Part shown: piece after piece, positions 1 to 8,470 of the stretch
How the letters are laid out: every line of letters starts with the position of its first letter
Numbering within the stretch: the first letter of the stretch is position 1
Assembly: GCA_035652335.1 (NCBI GenBank)
Contig: DASRDZ010000068.1
Coordinates: forward strand, 1-37,566
DNA: 37,566 nucleotides
Reading direction: 5' to 3'
Origin: DASRDZ01 sp035652335
GTDB lineage: Bacteria; Chloroflexota; Dormibacteria; Aeolococcales; Aeolococcaceae
Notes under the pieces: generated by a model
Databases searched by the model: none
Seen by the model: only the letters and a program-made list of their open reading frames with translations
Told to the model about the DNA's origin: nothing
Made by a program: the position numbers and the translations under genes

Positions 1-573
1 CGCGTGACCTACGCCAACCATCCCAACGACGTCGCCGTGGGCGCCTACGTGGCGCAGCAGATGGTTCCCGTCGGGCAGGCCATGCTGCAGGCCATCGGGG
101 CGAGCGGGACGGTGGGGGTGACGGCGCCGACGCCGACACCCGTGACCAGCTACGCCGTCGGCCCGCGCTACGTCGTGCATCAGCACGGCACGATGCGGAT
201 GGGGAGCGATCCCAGGACCAGCGTGGTCAACCGCTACGGGCAGTTCTGGGACATCCCCAACCTCTTCGTGGCCGACGGGTCGCTGTTCACCACGGCGGGC
301 GGGTACAACCCCACGCACACCATCGAGGCGCTTGCGCACTGGATCGGGACGTACATCGCGGCCAACCGCGAGGCCGTGCTGGACCGGCCTGGCGCGCTGG
401 TGGCGACGTCCGCCGGCGGGGCGACGGCGCTGCCGAACACCGGGGCGGGCGCCGGCGGGGCGGGGGCTGCAGGCGCGGCGGCGGTGGGCGCGACCGCGCT
501 GGCGAGGGGAGCCGCGCGGCGGCGGCGACGCTCGGCGGCGGCGGCCGACGGGGGGACGGCCCAGCGCGGCTGA
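1..573 (+). CDS. GMC-family FAD-dependent oxidoreductase, C-terminal part (5' truncated by window edge)
   Basis: The reading frame is open at base 1, so only the C-terminal domain of a glucose-methanol-choline oxidoreductase is present; the FAD-binding N-terminus lies outside. Seen: the HQHGTMRMG segment with the usual active-site histidine, then NLFVADGSLF and GGYNPTHTIEALA, the FAD-contacting end of the fold. Family members oxidise alcohols, sugars or sterols with FAD; the substrate cannot be read. After the domain ends the protein continues with a low-complexity tail holding LPNTG, a Gly/Ala-rich stretch of about 18-20 residues and a run of five arginines, which resembles a sortase sorting signal. 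The stretch is only weakly hydrophobic and 15 residues follow the arginines, so anchoring is a guess. The next gene is convergent. Confidence 0.9.
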   Translation, partial: RVTYANHPNDVAVGAYVAQQMVPVGQAMLQAIGASGTVGVTAPTPTPVTSYAVGPRYVVHQHGTMRMGSDPRTSVVNRYGQFWDIPNLFVADGSLFTTAGGYNPTHTIEALAHWIGTYIAANREAVLDRPGALVATSAGGATALPNTGAGAGGAGAAGAAAVGATALARGAARRRRRSAAAADGGTAQRG

Positions 574-599
574 GGGGTCCGGCCGCCGGACGCCAGGCC

Positions 600-995
600 C
601 TACCCGGCGGTGTGCCCCTGCCGCTTCCCCGTCAGCTCCCGCAGCGTCGCCGTCAGCGCCGGAGCGTCGAACGGCTTGCTCATGAACACGATGTCCCCGA
701 GCTCCAGCAGCCGCTCGATCTCGGCGTCCTTCTGCCGGGCGGTCAGCACCACGATGGGGAGGTCGCGGGTGTCGTCGCGATGGCGGGCGACGCGGCAGAA
801 GCCGAAGCCGTCCACCCTCGGCATCATCAGGTCGCAGACCACGGCGTCAGGCTGGACCTGGTCGAGCGCCTCGATGCCGGCCTGGCCGTCCTTGGCCAGG
901 GACACGTCGAAACCCTCGAGCCCGAGGCGAAGCTCGAGGACCTTGCGCAACGCGGCGTCGTCCTCGACGACCAGGACGCGGGGGCGGGGGGCCAC
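600..995 (-). CDS. Single-domain response regulator (receiver domain only)
   Basis: 131 aa forming one CheY-like receiver domain and nothing more. Visible residues: acidic pair EDD near 11-13, phospho-acceptor Asp55 in CDLMMP, Thr85 in VLTAR and Lys107 in SKPF. With no output domain it probably works by protein-protein contact or as a phosphorelay intermediate. No histidine kinase is adjacent, so its partner is unknown. The GTG start was chosen because MAPRPRVLVVEDD begins right at beta strand 1, and because a TAGCAT hexamer ends 6 nt before it, which fits a leaderless mRNA. It is convergent with the GMC oxidoreductase. Confidence 0.92.
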   Translation of the reverse strand: MAPRPRVLVVEDDAALRKVLELRLGLEGFDVSLAKDGQAGIEALDQVQPDAVVCDLMMPRVDGFGFCRVARHRDDTRDLPIVVLTARQKDAEIERLLELGDIVFMSKPFDAPALTATLRELTGKRQGHTAG

Positions 996-1001
996 CAGGC
1001 G

Positions 1002-1007
1002 ATGCTA
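1002..1007 (-). promoter_or_regulatory. -10-like hexamer (TAGCAT) of the response regulator gene
   Basis: On the minus strand TAGCAT is followed by six bases (CGCCTG) and then the GTG start. No Shine-Dalgarno sequence lies between. The spacing places the transcription start at the start codon, as in leaderless genes. No good -35 hexamer is visible. Confidence 0.45.
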
Positions 1008-1052
1008 CCCCCTCTGCACAAATCTTGCGGTCCCGTCAGGCGTTCGTTGCAC

Positions 1053-2876
1053 TCACGAGTACAGCTTCTCGATCTCGGCGGCGTACCGCTCCGACACCAC
1101 CTTGCGCTTCACCTTGAGGGTCGGGGTCAGCTCGACGCCGACCTGGAAGTCGGCACGCAGCAGCTCCCAGCGCTTGACCTGCTCCACGTGCGAGAGGTGT
1201 GCGTTGACCTCCTCGACGTGGCGCTGCACCTCGGCACGGATCTCCGGGCCGTCCACCGCGATGCCGCGCTCGCGCGCGAAGGCCGCGGTGGCGTCGGGAT
1301 CCAGGGTGATCAGCGCGGTGACGTAGGGGCGCCGGTCGCCGATCACGACGGCGTTGGCGACCAGCCGGTGCCGCTTCAGCGCCGTCTCGATGTTCGAGGG
1401 CGCGATGTTCTTGCCACCCGCGGTGATGATGAGGTCCTTCTTGCGGTCGGTGATGCGCAGGAAGCCCTCGGCGTCGACCTCGCCGACGTCGCCGGTCATC
1501 AGGAAGCCGTCCGCGGTCATGGTGGCCCGCGTCGCCTCGTCGTCCTTGTAGTAGCCGGCGAAGACCATGCCGCTGCGGCAGAGGATCTCGCCGTCCTCGG
1601 CGATGCGCATCTCCGAGTCCGGCACCGAGGGGCCGACGGTGCCGAAGCGCGCGTTCCCGGGGCGGTTCATCGAGCACAGCCCGGTGTTCTCGGTCTGCCC
1701 GTACACCTCGTCGATCTCCAGGCCGACGGCGTCGAAGAAGCGCAGCACGTCGGGGGCGATCGGCGCGGCGCCGCTGGCCAGCACGGTCGCCTGGTCGAGG
1801 CCGAGCGCGACGCGCAGACGGTGCAGCACCAGCCGGTCGGCGAGCGCATGCCGCCGCCGCAGCAGGGCACTGACCGGCCGCCCGCTCCGAAGCACGTCGG
1901 AGCGCCGCTCGCCGGTGGCCACGGCCCAGCGCGCCAGGCGGCCCTTCAGGCCAGGGGTGGCCGAAACCTGGCCGCGCACCGCCGCCGCCATCTTCTCCCA
2001 GATCCGCGGCACCGCGAAGAACGCGGTGGGACGCACGTCGCGCAGGTGCTCGCCAAGCCGGTCGATGCCCTGCGCGAAGTAGACGACGTTGCCGTAGACG
2101 TAGGAGCGGAACTCGCTGACGCTGCGCTCGGCGATGTGCGCCAGCGGCAGGTAGCTGATGACGCGGTCGTTCTCGTCGGCGTGGATGAACTGCGCCGTCG
2201 AGGCGGTGCCGGCCGCGATGTTGGCGTGGGTGAGCATCACCGCCTTGGGTGGGCCGGTGGTGCCGCTGGTGTAGATCAGGGTGGCGATGTCGTCGAGGCT
2301 CACCGAGGCGGCGCGCCGGTCGAGCTCCGCGCCCTGCCGGGCCAGTGCCTGCTCGCCGCGGTGGAGCGCCTCCGACCAGGGGATGGCGAAGCCGTCGCTC
2401 GCCGGCGCGTCGAGGCCGTCGACCACCACGACGCGGCGCAGCGCGGGCAGCTCGGCGCGCACCGATTGCAGGTGCGCCAGCAGCGCGGGGCTCTCGACGA
2501 AGGCCACCACCGTCTCGGAGTGCGCCAGCACGTAGCCCGCCTGGTCGGCACTGAGGGTGAGGTACACCGGCACCGGGCGGCAGCGCAGGCTGAGCACCGA
2601 CATGTCGGCGATGTGCCACTCCGGCCGGTTGCCCGACCAGATGGCGACGTGCTCCTGCTCGCCCACGCCCTCGCCGAGCAGGAAGGCGGCGATGCGGCGC
2701 GACGCGGCGCCGAACTGCTCCCAGCTGATGCTGATCCACCGCCCGCCCGCCATGAATCGCATGCTCGGCGCCGCCGGGCGGGTCGAGAGCTGCCTCTGGA
2801 AGTGCTCGACCAGCGTGGCGGCGCGCGGCGGCGACTGGCCTGCCTGCGGCGACGCAGGCGGCGCGGTGGTGGTCAC
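1053..2876 (-). CDS. Long-chain acyl-CoA synthetase (AMP-binding, FACL type)
   Basis: 607 aa of the ANL adenylating superfamily. It activates a carboxylic acid, probably a long-chain fatty acid, to acyl-AMP and then acyl-CoA. Seen: the phosphate loop YTSGTTGPPKAVMLTH near residue 200, the adenine-binding VYGQTENTG region, MTGDVGEVDAEGFLRITDRKKD as hinge and A8 region, and the catalytic-lysine region GGKNIAPSNIE near the C-terminal domain. Length fits FACL-type enzymes. The open frame extends upstream to 3422, but that part is antisense to the helicase and low-complexity. The GTG at 2876 was chosen because it gives the normal N-terminus and has TATCCT 9 nt before it. It is divergent from the DUF503/helicase operon with 45 nt between the two starts. 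Confidence 0.93.
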   Translation of the reverse strand: MTTTAPPASPQAGQSPPRAATLVEHFQRQLSTRPAAPSMRFMAGGRWISISWEQFGAASRRIAAFLLGEGVGEQEHVAIWSGNRPEWHIADMSVLSLRCRPVPVYLTLSADQAGYVLAHSETVVAFVESPALLAHLQSVRAELPALRRVVVVDGLDAPASDGFAIPWSEALHRGEQALARQGAELDRRAASVSLDDIATLIYTSGTTGPPKAVMLTHANIAAGTASTAQFIHADENDRVISYLPLAHIAERSVSEFRSYVYGNVVYFAQGIDRLGEHLRDVRPTAFFAVPRIWEKMAAAVRGQVSATPGLKGRLARWAVATGERRSDVLRSGRPVSALLRRRHALADRLVLHRLRVALGLDQATVLASGAAPIAPDVLRFFDAVGLEIDEVYGQTENTGLCSMNRPGNARFGTVGPSVPDSEMRIAEDGEILCRSGMVFAGYYKDDEATRATMTADGFLMTGDVGEVDAEGFLRITDRKKDLIITAGGKNIAPSNIETALKRHRLVANAVVIGDRRPYVTALITLDPDATAAFARERGIAVDGPEIRAEVQRHVEEVNAHLSHVEQVKRWELLRADFQVGVELTPTLKVKRKVVSERYAAEIEKLYS

Positions 2877-2885
2877 GGGTGCGAA

Positions 2886-2915
2886 AGGATAGCCAGAACC
2901 CGCGTCTGATAGCGT
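2886..2915. promoter_or_regulatory. Divergent promoter region with two opposed -10-like hexamers
   Basis: Minus strand: TATCCT (2886-2891) then 9 nt to the acyl-CoA ligase GTG. Plus strand: TAGCGT (2910-2915) then 6 nt (GGGCCC) to the DUF503 GTG. Neither gene has a recognisable ribosome binding site. Both are read as leaderless promoters, and each -35 region would overlap the opposite gene's control region. Confidence 0.45.
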
Positions 2916-2921
2916 GGGCCC

Positions 2922-3209
2922 GTGGTCATCGGCGCCCTCACCCTCACCGTCCACGTGCCCGAGAGCCGGTCGCTGAAGGACAAGCGGCAGGTGGTCAGCT
3001 CGCTGCTGGCGCGCATCCGCCGGCAGTTCAACGTCGCCGCGGCCGAGGTGGAGGACCAGGACACCTGGCAGGTGGCCACCCTCGGCGTGGTCTGCGTCAG
3101 CAGCGACCGCCGCCATGCGGACGAGATGTGCCAGAAGGTGCTGCGCTGGGTGGAGGAGGACGGCGAGGCCCAGCTCGGCCAGACGCACTTCGAGCTGGTC
3201 AACGTGTGA
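2922..3209 (+). CDS. DUF503 family protein (YlxP-like)
   Basis: 95 aa matching the small DUF503 family (Bacillus YlxP-like) over its whole length. The characteristic N-terminal strand IGALTLTVHVPESRSLKDKRQVV and a ferredoxin-like alternation of strands and helices are visible. YlxP-like proteins are often found near ribosome or translation genes, but the biochemical role is not established. Its stop overlaps the helicase start by four bases (GTGA), so the two are co-transcribed and probably translationally coupled. A role alongside RNA metabolism is therefore likely, though inferred. Confidence 0.85.
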   Translation: MVIGALTLTVHVPESRSLKDKRQVVSSLLARIRRQFNVAAAEVEDQDTWQVATLGVVCVSSDRRHADEMCQKVLRWVEEDGEAQLGQTHFELVNV

Positions 3210-5629
3210 GCACCGCGGCGGCAACCGTCGAGGAGCTGGTGGCGGCCTTCCAGGCGACGCTCCCCTGGCCGCTCGACGACTTCCAGGTGGAGGCGCTCCA
3301 CAAGCTGGAGACGCACCGCGGCGTGCTCGTCTCGGCGCCGACCTCCAGCGGCAAGACGGTGGTCGCGGAGTATGCGGTGTGGCGCTGCCTGGAGGCGCCG
3401 GATCACCTGCGCAAGCGCGCAACCGAGCCGAGCAACGTCGTCTACACCACGCCGCTCAAGGCGCTGAGCAACCAGAAGTACCACGACCTGTGCGACCGCT
3501 ACGGCGCGCACAACGTCGGGCTGGTCACCGGCGAGCACACCGTCAACGACGGGGCGCCGGTGGTGGTGATGACCACCGAGATCCTGCGCAACGTCCTCTA
3601 CGACGAGCCGGGGCGCCTCGACGTCGTCGGCGACGTCGTCCTCGACGAGGTGCACTACATCGACGACTACCCGCGCGGCACGGTGTGGGAGGAGATCATC
3701 ATCGAGGCGCCGCGGCACATCCGCTTCATCGGACTCTCGGCGACCATCTCCAACGTCGAGGAGGTGGCCAGCTGGATGACCGGGCTGCGCGGCGACGTCG
3801 CCACCGTGGTGCGCACCGAGCGTCCCGTCGACCTCGAGCTGTGGCTCTCCCTCTCCAACGACTTCCTGCCGCTCTTCGACGAGAAGGGCCAGGTCCACCG
3901 CCGCACCCTCGACATGGCGCGCAACGACACGCTGCACGAGCGCCACACCCGCTGGGTCAAGCAGGCGCCGGACAACGACCTGCTGCACGTGGTCGACAAG
4001 CTGCGCCAGCGCGACATGCTGCCGGCGATCTACTTCATCTTCTCCCGCCGCGGCTGCCGGGAGGCGCTGTCGCGCTGCGCGGTGCACGACGTCGACCTCA
4101 CCACCGCGGAGGAGAAGGCGCGCATCGACGCGGAGTACGAGCGCCGCCTGGAGATGGTCGAGGACGACGACGAGCGGCGCGTCTACCGCGAGGCGCTGGG
4201 GCTCGACCTGCTCCGCCGCGGCGTGGCCATGCACCATGCCGGGATGCTGCCCTACGCCAAGGAGACGGTGGAGCGCCTCTTCCTGCTGGGGCTGATCAAG
4301 GTGGTGTTCGCCACCGAGACGCTCTCGCTGGGGCTGAACATGCCGGCGCGCGCCTGCGTGCTGTCGTCGTTCACCAAGTTCGACGGCACCGGCTTCCACG
4401 CCCTCACCGCGGGCGAGCTGACCCAGCTGATGGGGCGGGCGGGACGGCGCGGCATCGACGTCGTCGGGCACGGCATCATCCTCAAGGAGCAGGACGTCGA
4501 CGTCCGCGACATCTACGACGCCGCCATCGGCGGTGAGATGGAGGTGGAGTCGAAGTTCGCGCCGACGTACACGATGACCCTCAACCTGCTGCGCACGCGC
4601 TCGGTGGAGCAGGCGGAGCTGCTCATGGAGCGGTCCTTCGGCCAGTACCAGAACGCGGCGCGCTACGCGCACTGGGGGCACAAGGAGCAGAACCTGCGCG
4701 AGCGGCTGGCCGACCTGCGCGCCACCGTGTTCCGCCATCCCAGCGTCAACTGCACCGAGAAGACGCTCAGCCAGTTTCTGCGCGCCGGCGACGACGTCAA
4801 CGAGCTGCAGGCGCGCATCCGCCGGGCCCGCCGCGACCACTGGCGCGACTCCCGCCGCGGACGCTTCGGTGGGCGCGCCGCCGATCCCGGCCAGCGCTTC
4901 GAGATGATGCGCCGCCAGCTCAAGACCGCGCAGCAGCGGCTGCAGCAGAGTCCCTGCCGCACCTGTCCGTATCTCGCCGACCACCGGGCGCATCGCCACG
5001 AGATCCAGGAGATCGAGGAGACGCTGCGCGGCGGCGAGGCCGAGCTGCGCGCCGCCCGCGACCGCTACCGCGAGGAGTTCCGCGCCTACCGCGCGGTGCT
5101 CACCGACGCCGGCTATCTCGCCGACGACCGGCCGACCGAGCTGGGAATGCTGGCCGCCTCCCTGTACGGCGAGAGCGCTCTGCTCGTCGCCGAGGCGCTG
5201 GAGCAGGGCTGGTTCGAGGGGTTGGAGCCCGCCGAGCTGTCGGCCGCGCTGGTGATGGTGGTCAACGAGGACCGCGGGCGCGACCGTCCGGCGCGCATCC
5301 GCTTCCCCTCCGACAACGTCGACCGCGCCTTCCGCAACCTGCGCGGCGCGCTCTACCGGCTGGCGGCGCTGGAGCAGCAGCACGGCCTGGAGACGCTGCG
5401 CCCGCTGTCCTTCGACTACGTGCTGCCCGCCTACTGGTGGACGATGGGCGTGCCGCTCGCCGACATCGAGCCCCCCGCCGGCGCCGACCTCGGCGACGTG
5501 GTCAAGGCGATCAAGAACCTCTACTCGATGCTGCGGCAGATCGAGCAGGCGTCACGCGCGCGCCCGGTGCACGCGCTGGTCGTGCAGACCCGCGAGCGCG
5601 TGGAGCGCGACCTGATCCGGCGGGTCTAG
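3206..5629 (+). CDS. Ski2/Mtr4-like DExH-box RNA helicase (HelY-type)
   Basis: 807 aa superfamily 2 helicase. Seen in order: motif I SAPTSSGKT (43-51), motif Ia TTPLKALSNQK, motif II DEVH (147-150), motif III SATISN (178-183), motif V region TETLSLGLNMP, motif VI QLMGRAGRRGID near 407-418, then a long helical insertion and a DSHCT-like C-terminus. A CRTCPYLADHRAHRH segment near 585-599 looks like the Cys/His cluster of actinobacterial HelY proteins. It should unwind structured RNA with ATP, in turnover or rRNA processing. The frame is open far upstream, but the GTG at 3206 is chosen because it overlaps the DUF503 stop and opens directly into the conserved N-terminus. Confidence 0.93.
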   Translation: MSTAAATVEELVAAFQATLPWPLDDFQVEALHKLETHRGVLVSAPTSSGKTVVAEYAVWRCLEAPDHLRKRATEPSNVVYTTPLKALSNQKYHDLCDRYGAHNVGLVTGEHTVNDGAPVVVMTTEILRNVLYDEPGRLDVVGDVVLDEVHYIDDYPRGTVWEEIIIEAPRHIRFIGLSATISNVEEVASWMTGLRGDVATVVRTERPVDLELWLSLSNDFLPLFDEKGQVHRRTLDMARNDTLHERHTRWVKQAPDNDLLHVVDKLRQRDMLPAIYFIFSRRGCREALSRCAVHDVDLTTAEEKARIDAEYERRLEMVEDDDERRVYREALGLDLLRRGVAMHHAGMLPYAKETVERLFLLGLIKVVFATETLSLGLNMPARACVLSSFTKFDGTGFHALTAGELTQLMGRAGRRGIDVVGHGIILKEQDVDVRDIYDAAIGGEMEVESKFAPTYTMTLNLLRTRSVEQAELLMERSFGQYQNAARYAHWGHKEQNLRERLADLRATVFRHPSVNCTEKTLSQFLRAGDDVNELQARIRRARRDHWRDSRRGRFGGRAADPGQRFEMMRRQLKTAQQRLQQSPCRTCPYLADHRAHRHEIQEIEETLRGGEAELRAARDRYREEFRAYRAVLTDAGYLADDRPTELGMLAASLYGESALLVAEALEQGWFEGLEPAELSAALVMVVNEDRGRDRPARIRFPSDNVDRAFRNLRGALYRLAALEQQHGLETLRPLSFDYVLPAYWWTMGVPLADIEPPAGADLGDVVKAIKNLYSMLRQIEQASRARPVHALVVQTRERVERDLIRRV

Positions 5630-6105
5630 TCCCGACGTTCCTCGCGGGCCAGCGACTCCGGGATGCCCACGACGCGGTACGGGAGGTCGGTGATGTCGTA
5701 GTACCGCACCGGCTTCTTCAGCCGCTTGGCGATCCCCACCTGCACCTTCACCCCCAGCGAGAGATTGCCGAACACCCACACCTCGTCGCACTTGGCGATG
5801 AGGTTGTTGAGCGCCTCGCGCACGACCTCCTTGGGCACGGTGTGCAGCAGGTAGTAGTCGAAGAGCATCTGGGGCGTGATCGGCACCCGACCCTCGTCGA
5901 GGACGAACTTGGTGATGTGGGCGCGCCAGAAGAAGTTGCGATTGCTGAGCGCGACGTAGACCACCTGCCGCGGCCGTCGCAGCACGCGTTCCGCCTGCTC
6001 GATGGGGCTCGCCTTGGGGGTGGGCGCGAAGATGCGCTCGAGGATCTCCTCGGCGTTCTTCACCGTCGAGACCGGCGCGTTGACCGGGTCCTGCGTATCC
6101 GGCAC
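5626..6105 (-). CDS. Nucleoside 2-deoxyribosyltransferase-like (DUF4406-like) protein
   Basis: 159 aa. The core from about residue 45 reads VVYVALSNRNFFWRAHITKFVLDEG, then a helix, then LIAKCDEVWVFG and KRLKKPVRYYDI. This is the Rossmann-like strand-helix order of small nucleoside deoxyribosyltransferase/DUF4406-type proteins, in which a first strand is followed by an N-terminal helix and a late CDEVWVFG strand. Enzymatic activity is not proven by the sequence, since the catalytic Glu cannot be placed with confidence. The stop codon is shared with the convergent helicase through CTAG (5626-5629). The GTG start has no clear ribosome binding site. Confidence 0.6.
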   Translation of the reverse strand: MPDTQDPVNAPVSTVKNAEEILERIFAPTPKASPIEQAERVLRRPRQVVYVALSNRNFFWRAHITKFVLDEGRVPITPQMLFDYYLLHTVPKEVVREALNNLIAKCDEVWVFGNLSLGVKVQVGIAKRLKKPVRYYDITDLPYRVVGIPESLAREERRD

Positions 6106-6170
6106 TCGTCGCTCGTTCAGTGAGCGCTATATGGCGCTGGCATAAAGCCCGCAGATCATAGCACCCGAGG

Positions 6171-6872
6171 TCAGCGCTGTTCGGCCCAGGAAACCAGCGC
6201 TCGCAGCCGCGCCAGAGCGGCGTCGAGGAGCGCCGACCGGGCGGGGTCGTTGAGCCAGCGGCTCTGCCCCGAGGGGTGCGGCAGGGGGACGAGCACCCGG
6301 CGCACCGCGGGCGGCGGCGGGACCGGCGCGTCGCTCCCGTCGGGCAGCAGCGCGCGGCCGACGTACGCGTCGAGCCGGCCGGGGAGGAACAGCGACAGCC
6401 CGAGCGAGCCGACGGGCACGACGAGAGGCGGGTCGAGGAGCTGCATCACGCCCTCGCGCCAGGGCGCGCAGGCGGCCACCTCGCGCGGCGATGGGCGGCG
6501 ATCGCCGGAGCCGTCGGGGCGCCGCCCGGGGAAGCAGGTCGTCGCCGAGATGAAGTAGATGCGGCGGCGGGCGTCCTCCTCGTCCGCGAAGCCGGCCCGC
6601 GCCAGCCAGCGCATCAGCTGGCGCCCGGCGCGGCCGGAGAACGGCCGCCCGACCTCCTGCTCGACCGGTCCTGGAGCCTGGCCGACCAGCAGCACGCGCT
6701 GTCCCCAATCACCACTGAAAACCGGGCGCGCCTCCCGCAGCCAGCCGGCGTCGACGCAGCGGGTGCAGCCGCGATGGGCGCGCTGCAGCGCGCGGAGGCG
6801 GCGGGCGGGCGCGGGGAGGCTGCTGGTGGACACGTTCCGGCGCTGGTGGAGCACTGACCCCACGCGTATCAT
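6171..6872 (-). CDS. Uracil-DNA glycosylase, family 4-like (Fe-S type)
   Basis: About 233 aa. It removes uracil from DNA in base excision repair, which matters in a GC-rich genome prone to cytosine deamination. Seen: CTRC (Cys36, Cys39), the active-site loop GQAPGPVEQEVGRPFSGRAG (65-83), FISATTCFPGR (Cys113), ACAPW (Cys135), and HPSGQSRWLN near the C-terminus. Four cysteines in this order fit the 4Fe-4S cluster of family 4 enzymes. The start is uncertain: ATG 6872 is given; GTGs at 6863, 6854 and 6833 are alternatives, and 6833 leaves about 20 residues before the first Cys, as in many homologues. It is divergent from the small membrane protein gene. Confidence 0.85.
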   Translation of the reverse strand: MIRVGSVLHQRRNVSTSSLPAPARRLRALQRAHRGCTRCVDAGWLREARPVFSGDWGQRVLLVGQAPGPVEQEVGRPFSGRAGRQLMRWLARAGFADEEDARRRIYFISATTCFPGRRPDGSGDRRPSPREVAACAPWREGVMQLLDPPLVVPVGSLGLSLFLPGRLDAYVGRALLPDGSDAPVPPPPAVRRVLVPLPHPSGQSRWLNDPARSALLDAALARLRALVSWAEQR

Positions 6873-6959
6873 CGACGGCGGAGCCGTCGTCATCTTCCTC
6901 CACGTCCCGCCGGCGGGCGCTCCCTCTCGTCCACCCAGCACTCGCAGGTCCGCATCGGC

Positions 6960-7343
6960 ATGTCCGACGACGCACCCCGCTCCGCCCAGGGCCACCGGCC
7001 CGACCAGCGCCGCGGACGAGGCGCGCCACCCGTGTGGTGGGACCTGCTCGATCGCAGCGACCTTCCCGACGACCGCACGGCGCTGGAGACCTGCGTCGAC
7101 GCGCCGGGGTGGTCCCAGCGCGAGCCCTTCGCCGTGCGCGGACGGCGGGCGCGGCTCGGGCTGGTGCTCTCGATTGTCACGGCGGTCCTGCTCGGGGTCG
7201 CCGTGGTCTTCGGCGTTTGGCTGGCCACCTCCACCACCGAGCGCAGCGCGGGCACCCTGGCGGCAGTGCTGGCAGGCATCCCGGCGGCGCTGCTCGCCGC
7301 GGCCCTGCTCGTCGGCGTGATCGGTCGCCGCCACCGCCGCTAG
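6960..7343 (+). CDS. Small membrane protein, two predicted transmembrane helices
   Basis: 127 aa. The N-terminal half is hydrophilic, with a WWDLLDRSDLPDDRTALETCVDAPGW segment. It is followed by RRARLG and two hydrophobic segments, roughly residues 67-90 (LVLSIVTAVLLGVAVVFGVW) and 98-120 (LAAVLAGIPAALLAAALLVG), and ends in RRHRR. The likely topology is a helical hairpin with both ends in the cytoplasm by the positive-inside rule. No family is recognised. It may be co-transcribed with the SCO1664-family gene 42 nt downstream. Confidence 0.6.
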   Translation: MSDDAPRSAQGHRPDQRRGRGAPPVWWDLLDRSDLPDDRTALETCVDAPGWSQREPFAVRGRRARLGLVLSIVTAVLLGVAVVFGVWLATSTTERSAGTLAAVLAGIPAALLAAALLVGVIGRRHRR

Positions 7344-7385
7344 GTTCGCCGGCGCGCTCGACGCGCTACGCTGCGCGCACCAGCC

Positions 7386-8324
7386 ATGCCTCGGCCCGAC
7401 GACTCGGACCCCGACACCCGTCGCGCGCGCCGCGCGCGGAGTGAGCAGCCGCACCGGCCCCACCTCGACCCGCCCCTGGGTGGACGCATCATGCGCGTGG
7501 AGCGATTGCGGGGTGACCCGCTGACGGCGTCCTCACGTTCAGCCGACGCCCCGCGCGACGGCATTCCCGCGGGCTTCGATCCCGCCGACGGCGCGCGTGC
7601 CGGCGACGCCCCGGTGCTGCTGGAGCTGGCGACCGCGCCGGTGCGTCGCATGGCGCGCATCGTGTACTCGTCCAACGCGGCCTTCGTGCTGGAGCTGGAC
7701 GCCGACGACCCCACCGACACGTCGCGACCGCTGCGCGCGGTGTACAAGCCGACGCGCGGCGAGCGCCCGCTGTGGGACTTCCCGCATCGCACCCTGCACT
7801 TTCGCGAGGTGGCGACGTATCTCGTGTCCGCGGCGCTCGGTCTCGCGCTGGTGCCGCCGACGACTCTGCGCGACGGACCGCTGGGAGCGGGCTCGGTGCA
7901 GCTCTTCGTCGACGTCGCCGACCGCGAGCTGTCCGGCGCGGAGGAGGAGGCGCTGGATCCGCTCCTGCACGACATGGCGGCGCTCGACGTGCTGGTCAAC
8001 AACGCCGACCGCAAGCGGGCGCACCTGCTGGTGACCGGAGACGGCGCGCTGCGGGGGATCGACCACGGGTTGACCTTCCTCCCCTACCCTCGGCAGCGGA
8101 CGGTGCTGATCGACCTGGGAGGCACGCCGCTGCCCGAGGCGATGGCGGCGCGGGTGCAGGCGCTGGCCGCGGGTCCCGCGCTGGCGGCGATGCGGGAGCG
8201 TCTCCGCCGGCTGCTGTCCTCCGCGGAGGTCGACGCCTTCGGCGGCCGGGTGCGCGAGCTGGCGGCCCACCCCACCTACCCGGTCCTCGACCCCTGGGAC
8301 GGGCGGCCGTTCGAGTGGTGGTGA
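7386..8324 (+). CDS. SCO1664 family protein (PI3/PI4-kinase-like fold, TIGR03843 type)
   Basis: 312 aa. Recognised from the kinase-like core: AVYKPTRGERPLWDFP (the lysine strand), a FREVATYLVS helix, DMAALDVLVNNADRKRAHLLV (catalytic-loop-like with Asn/Asp) and GIDHGLTFLPYPRQRTVL (metal-binding Asp). The family is typical of Actinobacteria, where it sits with a histidine phosphatase and DUF3090; those partners are absent here. The target is unknown. The ATG at 7386 is preceded by TACGCT at 13 nt; an in-frame ATG at 7491 is possible, because the first 35 residues are low-complexity and Arg/Asp-rich. The gene is followed closely by tRNA-Arg. Confidence 0.8.
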   Translation: MPRPDDSDPDTRRARRARSEQPHRPHLDPPLGGRIMRVERLRGDPLTASSRSADAPRDGIPAGFDPADGARAGDAPVLLELATAPVRRMARIVYSSNAAFVLELDADDPTDTSRPLRAVYKPTRGERPLWDFPHRTLHFREVATYLVSAALGLALVPPTTLRDGPLGAGSVQLFVDVADRELSGAEEEALDPLLHDMAALDVLVNNADRKRAHLLVTGDGALRGIDHGLTFLPYPRQRTVLIDLGGTPLPEAMAARVQALAAGPALAAMRERLRRLLSSAEVDAFGGRVRELAAHPTYPVLDPWDGRPFEWW

Positions 8325-8361
8325 GCGGCCGGCGGGTATCCTAGGCGCCTGCCGCGCGCAT

Positions 8362-8434
8362 GCGCCCGTAGCTCAGTTGGATAGAGCACCGGCCTCCGGA
8401 GCCGGGTGCGGGGGTTCGAGTCCCTCCGGGCGTA
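8362..8434 (+). tRNA. tRNA-Arg, anticodon CCG
   Basis: A 73-nt cloverleaf. Acceptor GCGCCCG (8362-8368) pairs with CGGGCGT (8427-8433), the first pair being G-T. The D-arm is GCTC/GAGC. Anticodon stem CCGGC/GCCGG encloses loop CTCCGGA, so the anticodon is CCG (reads CGG, Arg). The variable loop is short, the T-arm is GGGGG/CCCTC with loop TTCGAGT, and the discriminator is A. CCA is not encoded. Confidence 0.96.
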
Positions 8435-8470
8435 CGCACCACTCAGGACACCGCGGGTCTGCTAGGCGAT

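Noticed and set aside
612..2909. 765-codon open frame on the plus strand
   Set aside because: Antisense to the acyl-CoA ligase and the response regulator. Its sequence is Arg/His/Asp/Val-rich without domains, typical of a shadow frame in GC-rich DNA.
2873..5383. 836-codon open frame on the minus strand
   Set aside because: Lies across DUF503 and the helicase, whose motifs are complete. The antisense frame has no recognisable domain.
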